Source: Streptomyces sp. 1331.2 (lineage in GTDB: Bacteria; Actinomycetota; Actinomycetes; Streptomycetales; Streptomycetaceae). Taken from it: DNA of 64,000 bases. The notes under the pieces were generated by a model, which made no database searches, was not told the origin of the DNA, and saw only the letters and a program-made list of their open reading frames with translations. The stretch lies in NCBI RefSeq assembly GCF_900199205.1, contig NZ_OBMJ01000001.1, positions 4,948,501 through 5,012,500 of the forward strand, in the 5' to 3' direction. Below, piece after piece: positions 33,901 to 42,192 of the stretch (the stretch's first letter is position 1; every line of letters begins with the position of its first letter). The translations under genes and the position numbers were made by a program.

Positions 33901-34653
33901 GCGGTGCCCGGCGAGGCGCCCGGGGCTCTGCCCGGTGCGGCGGCGGGGTCGGCGCCCGCCGAGACGCTGCGGGTGCTCGCCGACGCGGCCGCCCCGGCGG
34001 CCGTGCGGCGGGGCGCCGAGCTGGCCGCCCGGCTGCTGCGGGCGCACCCGGGGTTGGCCGGCCCGGTCGCCGTCGACTACCTCGGCCGCCGGCTGGCGCG
34101 CGCCACGGCCGTCGGCCCGGCCGACCGGCTGGAGCTGCGGTTGCTGCTCGGCGGCGCGCTGGCGGTCCGTACGGCGGCGGTGCGGCGGCCGTTCGCCGAG
34201 GTGCTGTCCGTCCCGGTGGCCGACCCCGCGGCGGACGCGCTGCGCTGCGAGCTGCTGGACACCCTGCTCGCCGCCGAGACCGACCCGGCGGTGCTGACTG
34301 CCGTGGTGGAGCGGCTCGCCGAGCACTGCGCGGCCGAGAAGCCGGCCCGGGCGCGGGCCGTGCTGGCCCGGGCCGTCCCGGGGCTGCCGGACGCCGACGA
34401 GGTGTTGGTGCGCTGTGCCGGGCGTTCCGCGGCCTTCGCCCGGCTGCTCACCCGGTGGCCGCGCGACGCCGCCCCGACCGCCCCGGACGGCCCCCGGCTG
34501 GCCCGGATGCGGGCCCTGACGGCGGCCGGCCGGGATCCGCAGTACGCCGCCGCCGAGGCGGAACGGACCGCGCCCGGGCGGGCGGTACGGCCCCCGGTGC
34601 GCTCAACCCGTATTCCGGTGCCTGAGCCGGGGCAGGCGCATGGCACGCTATAG
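30958..34653 (+). CDS. Large protein with degenerate trypsin-like domain and STAND-type P-loop, containing a TTA codon
   Basis: The 1231-residue protein begins with a trypsin-like barrel (residues about 1-215). The His region reads VLTAHESV, but the usual Asp position reads QGLALLR and the Ser region reads PAGSPVLD, so the Ser and Asp of a working triad seem absent. A STAND/NACHT-like NTPase follows: GAAGSGRST at about 264-272 is a Walker A with Lys replaced by Arg, and LLVLLDG at about 341-347 is Walker B. The remaining 850 residues are Ala/Leu/Arg-rich helical repeats. ATG 30958 has GAGGGGG seven bases upstream and is preferred over GTG 30862. Codon 26 (31033-31035) is TTA, which streptomycetes translate only with the bldA tRNA. 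The gene sits between truB and ribF. Function is unknown; signalling or defence is inference. Confidence 0.7.
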   Translation: MPGFLERDPGRYLLRIRDLNGRLHGLGFVADPQGGVLTAHESVAGLDRVVLHTPGGQTRVLGPDAVLPLPEQGLALLRTDAVGGLPVPPLPLAAVGAGHEVLLPGLEGEDGRAVTLRCGLLGLTGAAYGGHLLGGVLLLDVPVVGGVTVPAGSPVLDARSGAVIALAAPALRGPQHGGALPAVAAGSGAEVAGALAGLLARNAAAVPAYGSALNLAGVLRLTAAQLAAAGAGPGRVAGLAADRVDRPDGLLGDEPAATLTALVGAAGSGRSTELAALAVRRSGAAEPLPTLWLRGADLHAEDRSLADAVQRALAAAAAELGTPAPPPEAVAALCAAAGRPLLVLLDGPEEAPVPLDARRLRGAGQWLTGCGARLLTACGEELWERLAAETWGSGAPGAHRAQEPNPDGDLSSAPTVRMDGAALGGPSLAGQRLGPLPAEAAERVRRRYGLPPGRPAAEDARHPLAVRLAGELWAEGLRDGAARRGELFGAFLDLRCLRVAQRLAEDGRPRRGGAHRRGATRPGGPRHGRVRRLAAAVAGRVHEAARRMLGSEPGGLDRTAFEELFPPDGGWATAVLAEGLFVPAGPGFRFAHGEFADWLQGLHLDLDAALRLLLGEAEDTPPVPAEGPEEPGGPAASQSRRAAGERTGYAVPRHRIGPVAAALRRVAETWGAPALDPWLHRIWRAVDLRPPGSEPAWWAARLLTAGLAASPDPAEHRALLEQLAGRIAERAAAEGGVAALPAAGLGRFGPAFWTGLGLPVEAELALLRRLVAVDGPERGYLGAVAERLRADPVAVFPLLCAWFDEPRGLPGLPGLPGPPGRTAADLAHDLLYAHRRLALDELADALADAAHPRADALLTVLAAEEPSALCRAVDRWSHDRRPERHVAAAVHGLRTAPYAAGAGAELLRFAALTLLAREDEPGLHGAALALLVRDPATRAAHLPAALALLRVGGDAFLTPSALAPALESDPEAVLAALADRLAVPGEAPGALPGAAAGSAPAETLRVLADAAAPAAVRRGAELAARLLRAHPGLAGPVAVDYLGRRLARATAVGPADRLELRLLLGGALAVRTAAVRRPFAEVLSVPVADPAADALRCELLDTLLAAETDPAVLTAVVERLAEHCAAEKPARARAVLARAVPGLPDADEVLVRCAGRSAAFARLLTRWPRDAAPTAPDGPRLARMRALTAAGRDPQYAAAEAERTAPGRAVRPPVRSTRIPVPEPGQAHGTL

Positions 34654-34718
34654 GGGTTCGGGTTTTGAGCGTTTGAGCGTACAGAACGTACGCACCGTAC
34701 GGAACAAGGAGCGGTCGG

Positions 34719-35663
34719 GTGCAGCGCTGGCGTGGCCTGGAGGAGATCCCCGGTGACTGGGGACGCAGCGTCGTCACCATCGGCTCGTTCGACGGGGTGC
34801 ACCGCGGGCATCAGCTGATCATCGGGCGGGCGGTCGAGCGCGCCCGCGAACTCGGCATCCCCGCGGTCGTGGTGACCTTCGACCCGCACCCCCGCGAGGT
34901 CATCCGGCCGGGCAGCCACCCGCCGCTGCTCGCGCCGCACCCGCGGCGCGCCGAGCTGATCGCGGAGCTCGGCGTGGACGCGGTGCTGGTGCTGCCGTTC
35001 ACCACCGAGTTCTCGAAGGAGTCCCCGGAGTTCTTCGTCCGGCAGGTCCTGGTGGAGGCGCTGCACGCTCGGGTCGTCATCGAGGGCCCCAACTTCCGCT
35101 TCGGGCACCGGGCCGCGGGGGACGTCGCGCTGCTCGCCGAGCTGGGCCGGGCGGACGACTTCGAGGTCGAGGTGATCGATCTGCAGGTTTCCGGTACGGC
35201 CGGGGACGGCGAGCCGTTCTCCTCCAGCCTGACCCGCCGGCTGGTGGAGTCCGGGGACATGGCCGGCGCCAACGAGGTGCTGGGCCGCCCGCACCGGGTC
35301 GAGGGCGAGGTGGTGCGCGGCGCGCAGCGCGGCCGCGAGCTGGGCTTCCCGACCGCCAACGTCGAGACCGTGCCGCACAGCGCGATCCCGGCCGACGGCG
35401 TGTACGCGGGCTGGCTGACCGCGGACGGCGAGCGGATGCCCGCGGCGATCTCGGTCGGCACCAACCCGACCTTCGACGGCACTGCCCGCACGGTCGAGGC
35501 GTACGCCATCGACCGGGTCGGCCTGGACCTGTACGGGCTGCACGTCGCGGTGGACTTCCTGGCCTACCTGCGCGGGATGGAGAAGTTCGACTCCATCGAC
35601 GCGCTGCTGGACCGGATGGCCGACGACGTCAAGCGCGCCCGTGAGCTCACCGACGGCCTCTGA
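34719..35663 (+). CDS. ribF: Bifunctional riboflavin kinase / FAD synthetase
   Basis: The 314-residue enzyme makes FMN from riboflavin and FAD from FMN. The N-terminal nucleotidyltransferase domain has GSFDGVHRGHQ and FDPHPREV; the C-terminal flavokinase domain has GRELGFPTANV, GVYAGWL and SVGTNPTF. The GTG at 34719 has AAGGAG at 34707-34712. The length is normal. A 16-bp terminator follows, separating it from the secretion locus. Confidence 0.95.
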   Translation: MQRWRGLEEIPGDWGRSVVTIGSFDGVHRGHQLIIGRAVERARELGIPAVVVTFDPHPREVIRPGSHPPLLAPHPRRAELIAELGVDAVLVLPFTTEFSKESPEFFVRQVLVEALHARVVIEGPNFRFGHRAAGDVALLAELGRADDFEVEVIDLQVSGTAGDGEPFSSSLTRRLVESGDMAGANEVLGRPHRVEGEVVRGAQRGRELGFPTANVETVPHSAIPADGVYAGWLTADGERMPAAISVGTNPTFDGTARTVEAYAIDRVGLDLYGLHVAVDFLAYLRGMEKFDSIDALLDRMADDVKRARELTDGL

Positions 35664-35680
35664 CCTGCGGAGACGATGAC

Positions 35681-35717
35681 GGAAGGGCCCGCCGACCTGG
35701 TGTCGGCGGGCCCTTCC
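35681..35717. terminator. Terminator between ribF and the ESX locus
   Basis: Perfect 16-bp stem (35681-35696 with 35702-35717) with a CTGGT loop, between convergent ribF and the MinD-like gene; it can act in both directions. Confidence 0.92.
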
Positions 35718-35752
35718 CGTGGTGTCACCGGCTTGGTGTCACGGCCTTGGCG

Positions 35753-37975
35753 TCACTGCTGGGGCGGCTGCGGCGGGTAGCCGTAGCCCGGCGGCGGGGG
35801 CTGGTAGCCCTCCGGCTCGGCGGGCGGGGCGGGCATCGGCGGCTGGCCCTGGAGGGCCGGGTAGCCGTAGCCGGGGCCGGGCTGCGGGGCGGGGGCGCCC
35901 TGCTGGGGCCAGGGCTGCGGCTGCGGGTAGCCGTACCCGGGCGGGGGCGGCGGGGTCTGGCCGGGCTGCGGCGCCCAGGGGGCGCCGGGAGCGGGTTGCG
36001 GGGCGTGCGCGGCCTGGCCCTGGTAGGGCTGCGGCTGCGGGGCGTGCTGCGGCTGCTGCCAGGTGGCCTGCTGGGCGGCGGCCTGCTGGGCCCGGATGAT
36101 GTCCTCGCCGACCAGGGTGGCCAGCTCGAAGTACGCCTCGCGGACCTTGGGCCGCATCATGTCGAGGTTGACCTCGGCGCCGGCCGCCAGGCTCTCGTCG
36201 AAGGGCACCACGACCACGCCGCGGCAGCGGGTCTGGAAGTGCGCGACGATGTCCTCGACCTTGATCATCTTGCTGGTCTCGCGCACCCCGGAGACCACCG
36301 TGATGCTGCGCTGCACCAGGTCCGCGTAGCCGTGCGCGGAGAGCCAGTCCAGGGTGGTCGAGGCGCTGGAGGCACCGTCCACGCTGGGGGTGGAGACGAT
36401 GATCAGCTGGTCGGCGAGGTCCAGCACCCCGCGCATCGCGCTGTACAGCAGGCCGGTGCCGGAGTCGGTCAGGATGATCGGGTACTGGCGGCCCAGCACG
36501 TCGATGACCTGGCGGTAGTCCGAGTCGTTGAAGGTCGTGGAGACCGCCGGGTCGACGTCGTTCGCCAGGATCTCCAGGCCCGAGTTCAGGTCCTGCGAGG
36601 TGAACTGACGGATGTCCATGTAGCTGCGCAGGTGCGGGATGGCCGTCACCAGGTCGCGGATGGTCGCGCCGGTCTGGCGCTTGACCCGGCGGCCCAGGGT
36701 GCCGGCGTCCGGGTTGGCATCGATCGCGATCACCTTGTCCTGGCGCTCGCTGGCCAGGGTCGCGCCGAGCGCGGTGGTGGTCGTGGTCTTGCCGACCCCG
36801 CCCTTGAGGCTGATCACGGCGATCCGGTAGCAGCTCAGCACCGGGGTGCGGATGATCTCCAGCCGGCGGGACTTCTCGGCGGCCGCGGCCTTGCCGCCGA
36901 ACTGGAACCGCGGCTGCTGGCGCTGCTGCTTGGGCTGGCTGCGCAGCAGCCGGTCCGAGGACAGCTCGACGGCGGCGGTGTAGCCGAGCGGTGCGCCGTG
37001 CGCGGTCTGCTGCGGGGCGGCGGCCTGCTGGAACGCGGCGGGCTGCGCGGCCTGCGGGTGCTGCTGCCACGGCTGCCCGGGGGCCGGCTGCGGGGCCTGC
37101 GGGGCCTGCTGGGCCGGGGCGGGCTGGGGCTGCCCGGGCAGGGGCTGGGCCGGCTGCTGGTAGGCGGCGGGCTGCGGCCAGCCACCCTGGCGCGGGTCCA
37201 CCGGGCCGGCCTGCGGGGCCGGCGCGGGCTGCGGCTGCGGCTGTGCAGGGGCGGTCGGCTGGGCCTGGGCGGCCTGCTGGGCGGCCCACGCGGCCTGCGG
37301 ATCCCAGGCGGCGTGCTGGTCCTGCGGGCTCTGCGGGTGCTGCGGCGGGAGGGCTTGGGCGGGCGGCTGCGGGTAGGCCTGCGGCGGGGCGGGCTGCGCC
37401 GCGACGGGCGGGGCCGGCGGCGTGGCCGCGGTGGGCGCCGGGGCCGGATAGGGCTGGGGCGCGCCCTGCTGCGCCAGGGCCTCCGGGGAGGGCCACGCCG
37501 GTGCGGCGGCCGGCGGCTGCTCGGCGGCGGGGGGCGGAGTCGGGGAGGCGGCCGGGGCGGCCACCGGGAACGGGACGTGCTGCGCCTCGGCCTGGACCGG
37601 TGCCACCGGCGGCACCGGTGCGGCGGGCGCGGGGGCCGGAACCGGGGCGGCAGTCGCCGCAGCAGCCTGGTCCGGGGCCGGCGCCGGCGGCTGGACCGGA
37701 GCGTGGTCCTGCGCCTGGGCGTGGTCCTGCACCGGAGCCGCGGCGGCCACCGGGGCGTCCGCCACGGCCGGAGCCTGCGCGGGCACCGGCGCCGGAGCGG
37801 CCGGAGCCGCCGACGGAGCCCCCGGAGCGGCCGGAGTTCCCGAAGCCGTCGGAGCGGCCGGAGCCTCCGTCTGCACGTACCAGGACGGGGGAGTGTAGTC
37901 AGGCGCGTCCGACCAGTCGTCGTCGTCCTCCGCCGCGTTGTCGCCGACGTAGACGCCGTCCCGATCGCTGCTCAC
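35753..37975 (-). CDS. Proline-rich MinD/ParA-like ATPase of the type VII secretion locus (EspI-like)
   Basis: The 740-residue protein has an acidic start, a Pro/Ala/Gln-rich low-complexity region (about residues 40-370), then a SIMIBI ATPase domain (about 375-650). The deviant Walker A is KGGVGKTT at 391-398, with IAIDANPDAGTLG and the Asp of LTDSGTG following. A second Pro/Gln/Tyr/Gly-rich tail fills 655-740. Mycobacterial ESX-1 has a similar ATPase, EspI, which adjusts secretion to energy state; the shared layout and location suggest a matching role (inference). It is the last gene of the leftward eccE group, 131 bases downstream of the next one. Confidence 0.82.
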   Translation of the reverse strand: MSSDRDGVYVGDNAAEDDDDWSDAPDYTPPSWYVQTEAPAAPTASGTPAAPGAPSAAPAAPAPVPAQAPAVADAPVAAAAPVQDHAQAQDHAPVQPPAPAPDQAAAATAAPVPAPAPAAPVPPVAPVQAEAQHVPFPVAAPAASPTPPPAAEQPPAAAPAWPSPEALAQQGAPQPYPAPAPTAATPPAPPVAAQPAPPQAYPQPPAQALPPQHPQSPQDQHAAWDPQAAWAAQQAAQAQPTAPAQPQPQPAPAPQAGPVDPRQGGWPQPAAYQQPAQPLPGQPQPAPAQQAPQAPQPAPGQPWQQHPQAAQPAAFQQAAAPQQTAHGAPLGYTAAVELSSDRLLRSQPKQQRQQPRFQFGGKAAAAEKSRRLEIIRTPVLSCYRIAVISLKGGVGKTTTTTALGATLASERQDKVIAIDANPDAGTLGRRVKRQTGATIRDLVTAIPHLRSYMDIRQFTSQDLNSGLEILANDVDPAVSTTFNDSDYRQVIDVLGRQYPIILTDSGTGLLYSAMRGVLDLADQLIIVSTPSVDGASSASTTLDWLSAHGYADLVQRSITVVSGVRETSKMIKVEDIVAHFQTRCRGVVVVPFDESLAAGAEVNLDMMRPKVREAYFELATLVGEDIIRAQQAAAQQATWQQPQHAPQPQPYQGQAAHAPQPAPGAPWAPQPGQTPPPPPGYGYPQPQPWPQQGAPAPQPGPGYGYPALQGQPPMPAPPAEPEGYQPPPPGYGYPPQPPQQ

Positions 37976-38106
37976 TCTGGCTCCCTCGTGTTCGCCGCCG
38001 CTTGTTCAGCGGTGCCGTTGCCGCATCACAGACTAGGCCGTACGGCAACCCCCGTTGAAGGCGGCTTCGGTTCCGCGGTGGCCCGCCGGGTGCGGCGAGC
38101 CGCCGC

Positions 38107-38874
38107 TCAGTCCATCCGGCGCGGCCCGCCGAGCACCTGCTGTTCGGCCTGCCCGGCCACGGCCCGTACGTACTGGCGCCGCATCCGGGTCGCCCACAGC
38201 GTGAGGTCGTCGCCGAGGGTGGGCAGCGTGGCCACGTCCTCGGGCGGCAGCGACAGTACCCGGCCGGTCAGCTCCGCCTCCTGCGGGGAGATCCGCTGCA
38301 CGCCGACCAGGTCGGCCGCGTTCAGCACCCGGGCGGCGTTCGGGCCCAGGTACGGCAGCAGCGTCAGGGTGGTCTGCCAGGGTGCGGCGGAGAGCCGGCT
38401 GCGCGGCGGGCGGGCGCCGAGGTCGCGCACCACCAGCACCGGCGAGGCCACCGAGGCGCCCTGCGGGCCCAGTCGGCCGACCTGGTGGACCGTCACGCAG
38501 GGCTGGCCGCCGCCGGCGGCCTGCGCCATCGGGCCCCACAGCTGCCCGCGGGCGGTCTCCACGGCGACCCGGGCGCCGATCGCGGCCGCCCGCAGCGCGA
38601 TGATCTGGGCCGTCCACATGCCGCCGACCAGCACGATGTCGTACGCGCTGGGGCGGAACAGGCCGAGTACCGCGGGCAGCCCCTGCGGGTCGACGCCGAT
38701 GACCACGCCGTCGTCTCCGACCGGGAAGGCCAGCGCGGCGAGGTCGGCCGCTTCGAGCACGTGCTTCTCCCGGCGCGGCCCGCGCAGGCCGAAGCCGGGC
38801 AGGATCCGCGGTCGGGCCCGCCGCTGCTCGGCGCCGGGCTGCGGACCGAGGGCCGGATAGGTCTGGTACGCCAT
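38107..38874 (-). CDS. Uncharacterised ESX-associated protein
   Basis: I do not recognise a named family for this 255-residue protein. It has a basic/proline-rich start, then a mixed alpha/beta domain with PLAALAF, VIGVDPQGLPAVLGLF and YDIVLVGGMWTAQIIALRAAAIGARVAVET, which looks like a Rossmann-type strand-helix-strand. No signal peptide or membrane helix is clear and no catalytic motif is visible. The ATG overlaps the eccE stop by one base (TGATG), so it is translationally coupled to eccE and probably works at the cytoplasmic face of the secretion complex. Confidence 0.7.
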   Translation of the reverse strand: MAYQTYPALGPQPGAEQRRARPRILPGFGLRGPRREKHVLEAADLAALAFPVGDDGVVIGVDPQGLPAVLGLFRPSAYDIVLVGGMWTAQIIALRAAAIGARVAVETARGQLWGPMAQAAGGGQPCVTVHQVGRLGPQGASVASPVLVVRDLGARPPRSRLSAAPWQTTLTLLPYLGPNAARVLNAADLVGVQRISPQEAELTGRVLSLPPEDVATLPTLGDDLTLWATRMRRQYVRAVAGQAEQQVLGGPRRMD

Positions 38875-40274
38875 CAGGACGCTCCTCCCAGTGGCAGGGT
38901 GGCGAGCATGCCGGGGGCCTGCTCCAGGTCGAGCCGGACGAGGCCGAGGCCGGCGCTCTGTGCCCTGGCTTCCACCTGGCGGCCGACCTGGCCGACCTCG
39001 CTCTCGCTGCGCCCGGTCACCCGCAGGTGTCCGCTGACGGTGACCGAGCCGCCGGTGCCGTGCCCGGCGGTCAGGCTGAAGGTGCTGGCGAGCGCGGGGG
39101 AGCCGGTGATCAGGTTGACCAGGTCCGGTGCGGCGATCCGGCCGGGGGCGCCGTCGGGGCGGCTCAGCTGCGGCCAGCGGGAGATCCAGTAGGTGGTGTG
39201 CCAGCGGTCGTCGATCCGCCAGAACCGGCCGCCCTCCTGGGTGCGGCGGGTGGTGCCGCCGCCGCTGCCGGTGCCCTGGCGGCCGGCCACTGCGATCGGG
39301 TTGGCGCAGGCGGAGATGGCCAGGGCGGCGATCAGTTCGCGCTCGTCCAGCACGGTCGCGTTGAAGCCGGCGCTGTTGAGCCGCCCGGCCAGTTGGTCGG
39401 TCACCCGCTGCAGCGCCTTGCGGGCGCCCTCCTCGCCGCCGCCGCGGGCCCGCACGGCGGTCGCCGCGCGTTCCGGGTCGAGCTTGAGGGCGACCCAGGT
39501 CAGCCGCAGCCCGGGGGTGGAGGTGCCGTCCGGCAGTTCGCGGTAGGCGCGGGCGGCCAGCGACTGCTCGGGCAGGTGCGGGGCCGGGGCGGGCTGGGTG
39601 TGCTGGACGAGCTGCACCGACTCCAGGGTGATGTCGTCCACCGTGAGCGCCGAGCAGATCACGTCCAGCGGCAGCGGCAGGGCGGTGCGCACCGGGCGCA
39701 GCGGCTGGTCCTTGGCCTGGACGAGCAGCACCGAGCTGAGGAAGGTGCCGTCGCCGACCATGCCGGTCTCCCGGCGGACCGGGCGGCCGCCGAACTCGGC
39801 CTCGGTGGCGTGGGTGCAGGTGCGCAGCCCGGGTTCGAGCTCCAGGGCGGGGGCCAGCGCCGGGTCGGTGCCGACCGGTGGCAGCAGCGTCCTGGCCTGC
39901 TTGCGGCGGGACTTGAGGGCGGAGCGCACCCGCAGCAGCTCCGGGATGGTCCGTCCGCGCACCGGTACGGCCGCGAGGACGAGCAGCACCAGCGCGACCG
40001 CGCCGAAGCCGGCCGCGACCGGGCGGCTGATCGTCCAGCCGACCGCGACCAGGGCGGCCGCGACCTCGATCAGGACCAGCTGCTGGAGCTTCAACCGGCC
40101 GCCGAGCAGCCCGGGTCGGGGGTTGACGCGGACCTGGACGGCACCGCCGCCCCCGGTGCTCGGCCCGGGCCGGGCGGTCCCGGCGGCCGGGCCGCCCTGC
40201 TGCGCCCGGCCGGACCGGCGCGCCCTCCCGCCGCCCGCGCTGCGGCGGCGTCCTGGAGCGGTCTGGCTTGGCAT
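38874..40274 (-). CDS. eccE: Type VII secretion protein EccE
   Basis: The 466-residue protein has a basic, Gly-rich N-terminus of about 65 residues, two adjacent membrane helices (about residues 68-105, LVLIEVAAALVAVGW and AVALVLLVLAAVPV) and a large soluble domain, the EccE layout. VTDQLAGRLNSAGFNATVLDERELIAAL and the RWRIDDRWHTTYWI-type segment (RIDDRWHTTYWISRWP) are typical of the family. EccE stabilises the EccB/C/D membrane complex at its periphery. ATG 40274 is divergent from eccB with a 187-base gap. The frame continues upstream to 41339 as antisense of eccB, which I treat as non-coding. Confidence 0.82.
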   Translation of the reverse strand: MPSQTAPGRRRSAGGGRARRSGRAQQGGPAAGTARPGPSTGGGGAVQVRVNPRPGLLGGRLKLQQLVLIEVAAALVAVGWTISRPVAAGFGAVALVLLVLAAVPVRGRTIPELLRVRSALKSRRKQARTLLPPVGTDPALAPALELEPGLRTCTHATEAEFGGRPVRRETGMVGDGTFLSSVLLVQAKDQPLRPVRTALPLPLDVICSALTVDDITLESVQLVQHTQPAPAPHLPEQSLAARAYRELPDGTSTPGLRLTWVALKLDPERAATAVRARGGGEEGARKALQRVTDQLAGRLNSAGFNATVLDERELIAALAISACANPIAVAGRQGTGSGGGTTRRTQEGGRFWRIDDRWHTTYWISRWPQLSRPDGAPGRIAAPDLVNLITGSPALASTFSLTAGHGTGGSVTVSGHLRVTGRSESEVGQVGRQVEARAQSAGLGLVRLDLEQAPGMLATLPLGGAS

Positions 40275-40417
40275 CCCCCGGTGGCCCTCTCTGATCCGTT
40301 GTCGCGGCCCGGCTGGCTGGTTCGCGGACCGTACCCGTACCGTACTCACCGTCTGCTGCCGCATCGTAGAGGGTTCGCGCGGGTTCGTGCCCGGCGGGTG
40401 GACCACGGGGCAGGTCG

Positions 40418-40434
40418 GTCGGACGAGGTCCGAC
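40418..40434. promoter_or_regulatory. Inverted repeat in the eccE-eccB gap
   Basis: GTCGGAC (40418-40424) and GTCCGAC (40428-40434) are perfect reverse complements around GAG, ending 27 bases before the eccB ATG. This is a plausible regulator site for one or both ESX transcripts. Three CCGTAC words also lie at 40329-40344. Confidence 0.45.
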
Positions 40435-40461
40435 ACACGTCTGACAAGGGGGACGACGAGG

Positions 40462-42192
40462 ATGGCATCGCGCCGGGACGAGCTGAACGCGTACACCTTC
40501 GCCCGCAAGCGGACGGTGGGCGCCTTCCTGCTGCCCGCCGGCGGCGGCAGCGACGAGGACGCGCCGCGTCCGGTGAAGGCGGTGCTGCCGAGTGTCCTGG
40601 CCGGAGCGGTGATCGTGGCCGGGTTCGGGGTCTGGGGGGTGTTCAAGCCGAGCGCGCCGGTGAAGTGGGACGACGGCAAGAACATCATCCAGGGCAAGCA
40701 GTCGACCACCCGGTACGTGGTGCTGTTCGACCCGGACGGCAAGACCAAGCGGCTGCACCAGGTGCTCAACATGTCCTCGGCGCGGCTGGTGCTGGCCGCC
40801 GACGCCAAGGTCGTGGTGGTGGACGACGGGGTGCTCGACCGGTACCCCAACCACGGCCCGACCATCGGCATCCCGTACGCGCCGGACAAGTTGCCGAGCA
40901 AGGACAACGCGGGCCAGCCGATGAAGTGGGCGGTCTGCGACCGGCCGGGCTCGGACGAGAAGCAGGAGACCGTCAACCAGGCGGTGTTCGTGGCGGCGGG
41001 CCAGGACGCGGCGGCGCTGGCGGCCAAGGACCGGATGCTCGGCCCGGACCAGCTGATGCTGGTGCAGCAGGCGGACGAGCAGCAGGTCTCCGCCGCGACG
41101 GTGCCGGGGCAGCCGGCCGCCTCGGGGGCGAAGGTGTACCTGGTCGACGCGCAGGGCCGCAAGCACGAGATCGGCTCACCGCAGTCGGACGACAAGGAGC
41201 GCAAGTCCCTGGTCACCGCGGTCTTCGGGCCCAACGCGGTGCCGCAGCGGGTCAAGCGGGACTGGCTGGACACCCTGGTCAACGGCACCCCGATCACCTT
41301 CCCGCAGGTCAAGGAGATGGCGGACAGCCAGGCCCCCAACTCCCAGGTGAAGCTGGAGAACGCCGCCGACCAGCGGATCGGCCGGCTGGTGCACTACCAG
41401 GACCGCAACTACGTGGTCGGCAAGGACAAGCTCTACCTGATCACGGCGTTCCAGGCGGAGTTGATCCGGCAGAACCCGGCCTACCAGATGCTCTACAAGT
41501 ACGACCAGGACAAGAAGCCGCGCAGCGACGAGATGACCCCGTCCGACCAGTCCCGGTACGGAAGCGACGTCCGGCTGCCGGACACCGCGGCCGACTGGCC
41601 GGTGAAGTCCGGTGCGCCGGTGAACAACTGGCAGGACCGGCAGGACGCCCGGCTGGTCGTGTGCAGCACCTTCGACGGCGTCGCCGAGGACGGCAAGACG
41701 CCCAAGCGCAGTGTCTGGGCCGGGCCCACGTATCCCGCGGGGTACAACAACGGCGCCGGCGCCGCGTACGTGACTCCCGGTCACGGCCTGTTCTACCGGG
41801 CGCTGAACAACACCACCGCCGGCTCCGGCACCGACTTCCTGATCACCGAGACCGGGCTGCGCTACGCCGTCCCGGCCAACGGCGACGGCGGCCGCGGCGG
41901 CACCCCCTCGCCGGGGGCGCAGCCCGGCCAGAGCGGCGCCCCGAAGGCGCCGGCCCCGCAGCCGGGCGCACCGAACCCGGCAGCTCCGAACCCGGCAGCT
42001 CCGAACCCGGCGGCGCCGGACCCGCAGCAGGGGCAGCAGCCGGGCCAGCAGCCGGACGAACAGGGCGGCAACCAGGCCCGGTTGGGCTACCAGGGGCTCC
42101 AGCCGCTGCCGGTGCCGCACGAGTGGTCGGACCTGGTCCCGGCCGGCCCGCCGCTGACCGCGAAGAGCGCCGCCCAGCCGCAGAACGCCTGA
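40462..42192 (+). CDS. eccB: Type VII secretion protein EccB
   Basis: The 576-residue protein is EccB, with a short cytoplasmic N-terminus (MASRRDELNAYTFARKRTVGAFL), one membrane helix (about residues 48-66) and a large extracytoplasmic domain. The repeat-type segments are visible: YVVLFDPDGKTKRLHQVLNMSSARLVL, the FGPNAVPQRVKRDWLDTL region and a C-terminal GLRYAVP. Two extracytoplasmic cysteines (WAVCDRP, LVVCSTF) can form the family disulfide. A Pro/Ala/Gln-rich tail ends the protein. EccB is the exterior part of the secretion pore. It is followed after 276 bases by the WXG100 genes; a 23-bp repeat spans its stop codon. Confidence 0.92.
   Translation: MASRRDELNAYTFARKRTVGAFLLPAGGGSDEDAPRPVKAVLPSVLAGAVIVAGFGVWGVFKPSAPVKWDDGKNIIQGKQSTTRYVVLFDPDGKTKRLHQVLNMSSARLVLAADAKVVVVDDGVLDRYPNHGPTIGIPYAPDKLPSKDNAGQPMKWAVCDRPGSDEKQETVNQAVFVAAGQDAAALAAKDRMLGPDQLMLVQQADEQQVSAATVPGQPAASGAKVYLVDAQGRKHEIGSPQSDDKERKSLVTAVFGPNAVPQRVKRDWLDTLVNGTPITFPQVKEMADSQAPNSQVKLENAADQRIGRLVHYQDRNYVVGKDKLYLITAFQAELIRQNPAYQMLYKYDQDKKPRSDEMTPSDQSRYGSDVRLPDTAADWPVKSGAPVNNWQDRQDARLVVCSTFDGVAEDGKTPKRSVWAGPTYPAGYNNGAGAAYVTPGHGLFYRALNNTTAGSGTDFLITETGLRYAVPANGDGGRGGTPSPGAQPGQSGAPKAPAPQPGAPNPAAPNPAAPNPAAPDPQQGQQPGQQPDEQGGNQARLGYQGLQPLPVPHEWSDLVPAGPPLTAKSAAQPQNA

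Noticed and set aside
31033..34326. Long minus-strand frame opposite the protease-STAND gene
   Set aside because: No domain is recognisable and composition fits a shadow frame.
34640..34718. TATAGG as a -10 element for ribF
   Set aside because: No -35 hexamer at suitable spacing; ribF may be read from upstream.
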